A stretch of DNA of 64,000 bases from the NCBI RefSeq assembly GCF_040409795.1, contig NZ_CP099571.1, forward strand, positions 1,240,001 through 1,304,000, read 5' to 3'. Position 1 is the first letter of the stretch. Each line of letters begins with the position of its first letter. This stretch comes from Polynucleobacter sp. MWH-UH19D (GTDB taxonomy: Bacteria; Pseudomonadota; Gammaproteobacteria; Burkholderiales; Burkholderiaceae). Positions 62,861 through 64,000 of this stretch are shown here, one piece after another. The position numbers and the translations under genes were made by a program. The notes below the pieces were generated by a model. It did not search any database and was not told the DNA's origin. It saw only the letters and a program-made list of their open reading frames with translations.

Positions 62861-64000
62861 ATGGTCAAACTAACCGCCGCCGCTACTAGATCAATTCCGC
62901 GCATTATTATTTTTGCGCTGACACTGGTTTATGGATTTGCTGGCCTCTTTTTTCGTGATCCCTGGAAAAATGAGGATGCAATTGGGTTTGGTGGCATGTG
63001 GACTTTGTTTCGCGGCAACTCTCTTGACTGGGTTGTTCCACATCTTGCTGGTCGCGATGTTTCATTGGGGGCGCCACTACCCTATTGGATGGGTGCCACA
63101 CTCATTAAATTATTTAGTCAATTTATTGGCGCAGCCAATGCAGCGCGCTTGTACTCAGCGATTTGCTTTTTCGCTGCAGCACTTGCCATTTGGTACGCCA
63201 CCTATCTACTTGGTCGTCGTCGTGAAGTGCAACCCATGGCATTAGCCGTTGGTGGTCAGCCAGACATGAAGAGCTACGGCATGACCCTGGCCGATGGCGC
63301 ATTGCTCATCTTCTTAGCTTGCGTTGGTCTTGCGCAGCGCGCTCATGAAACAACGCCGATGATGGCGCAATTGATGGGTATCAGCATTGTCTTATATGGC
63401 ACCGTGCGCGGTCTTGATAAACCATGGCAAGGTGGCTTATGGACTGGCTTAGGCATTGCGATCGTCGCACTCTCCAGCAATCTCACCTTAAGTTTGATCG
63501 TTGTTACATCCACCATCATTGCAGTGATTGCGAGCAATGCAAAGTTACGTTTTCGCTGGACACTCACTAGTACCGCATTGGGTCTCATTGGTTTTGCACT
63601 CTGGCCTATCATTTGGTATCTAGCTGATCTTCCTTCTGAATGGCGTCACATTGCAGAAGAAGGTTGGCGCAATGCACCTGAGATGCGCTCAAGACCTTCC
63701 ATCGAATCCCTAGGTTTTTTAAGTGTGAACTTCTGGGCATATGCATGGCCCGTATGGCCTCTCGCAGTGATTTCCTTAGCGCACTGGGGACGTGTTAAAG
63801 CAGCAGGCGCATGGCGCGCACCCCATCTATGCATTCCACTCAGCATATTTATTGGCAGCTTAATTTACGTATTGTTTCGACTTGAGGCAAATGAGCACGA
63901 CCTCATGATCATGATCCCGAGCCTATCAATTATTGCGGCATTTAGCTTACCCATCTTAAAGCGTAGTGTCATTAGCTTCATTGATTGGTTCGCAATGTTT
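62861..64000 (+). CDS. ArnT/PMT-like membrane glycosyltransferase (5' part only)
   Basis: The ATG at 62861 opens a frame that runs to the window end (380 codons). It is a polytopic membrane protein with about ten helices so far. The catalytic loop contains FFRDPWKNEDAIGFGGMW near residue 31, with an acidic residue after the first helix, then a GAPLPYWMGATLIK segment, as in GT39/GT83 lipid-linked sugar transferases such as ArnT. It probably moves a sugar from a polyprenyl donor to lipid A, glycan or protein in the periplasm. It stands behind the rpmE2 terminator. Confidence 0.8.
   Translation, partial: MVKLTAAATRSIPRIIIFALTLVYGFAGLFFRDPWKNEDAIGFGGMWTLFRGNSLDWVVPHLAGRDVSLGAPLPYWMGATLIKLFSQFIGAANAARLYSAICFFAAALAIWYATYLLGRRREVQPMALAVGGQPDMKSYGMTLADGALLIFLACVGLAQRAHETTPMMAQLMGISIVLYGTVRGLDKPWQGGLWTGLGIAIVALSSNLTLSLIVVTSTIIAVIASNAKLRFRWTLTSTALGLIGFALWPIIWYLADLPSEWRHIAEEGWRNAPEMRSRPSIESLGFLSVNFWAYAWPVWPLAVISLAHWGRVKAAGAWRAPHLCIPLSIFIGSLIYVLFRLEANEHDLMIMIPSLSIIAAFSLPILKRSVISFIDWFAMF

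Noticed and set aside
1..64000. CRISPR array, insertion sequence or prophage
   Set aside because: No regularly spaced repeats, transposase, integrase or phage structural genes were seen.

Overview
The window looks like a stretch of chromosome from a free-living betaproteobacterium of the Burkholderiaceae, most like Polynucleobacter. This is inferred, not computed: the base composition looks moderate, the genes are tightly packed, and the blocks zapA-6S RNA, lptF-lptG, purD-hemF-nadD-rsfS-rlmH-maf-rng, trxA-rho-rpmE2 and lgt-holC-pepA have the character of that family. Four Bug-type (tripartite tricarboxylate) solute-binding proteins are also typical. No insertion sequence, prophage, CRISPR array or replication origin was seen.

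Layout. 1-1790: a B12-type TonB receptor cut by the window edge and read leftward behind a cobalamin riboswitch, then a coiled-coil protein, zapA and 6S RNA. 1794-9542: a TauE-type exporter, then leftward genes for malonate use (malonyl-CoA decarboxylase, Bug protein, malonyl-CoA synthetase), lgt, holC and pepA. 9705-19893: rightward housekeeping genes (lptF, lptG, cysB-type regulator, yebC, purD, hemF, nadD, rsfS, rlmH, maf, rng) with a leftward tRNA-Leu. 19919-28983: msbA, three rightward glycosyltransferases for the lipopolysaccharide core, dnaE and gluQRS. 28984-38612: a broken antitoxin remnant, rhlE, a GlcG-like protein, a tRNA-like scar, then an aminotransferase facing a GntR regulator and a giant FAD/Fe-S dehydrogenase (2-hydroxyacid or glyoxylate metabolism), azlCD and queG. 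38656-43308: tsaE, amiC, tRNA-Lys, a small alarmone-hydrolase-like protein, a bactofilin with two unknown partners, and a HTH protein. 43463-46995: two Bug proteins and a GntR/UTRA regulator facing an amidohydrolase across a 36-bp perfect palindrome. 46992-53666: a Cys-cluster protein, a 47-residue membrane peptide, SOS-controlled umuDC, a fourth Bug protein, several unknowns, and a BrnT/BrnA module with a nonsense-mutated toxin. 53680-64000: addA/addB, trxA, rho, rpmE2 and a membrane glycosyltransferase running off the edge.

No complete new multi-gene system stands out. The most unusual items are the 36-bp palindrome operator, the 47-residue membrane peptide with its own ribosome site and terminator, the bactofilin locus with uncharacterised partners, the BrnT toxin broken by one stop codon beside an intact antitoxin, and a tRNA-Leu-like scar. 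Most of the window is ordinary core genome.
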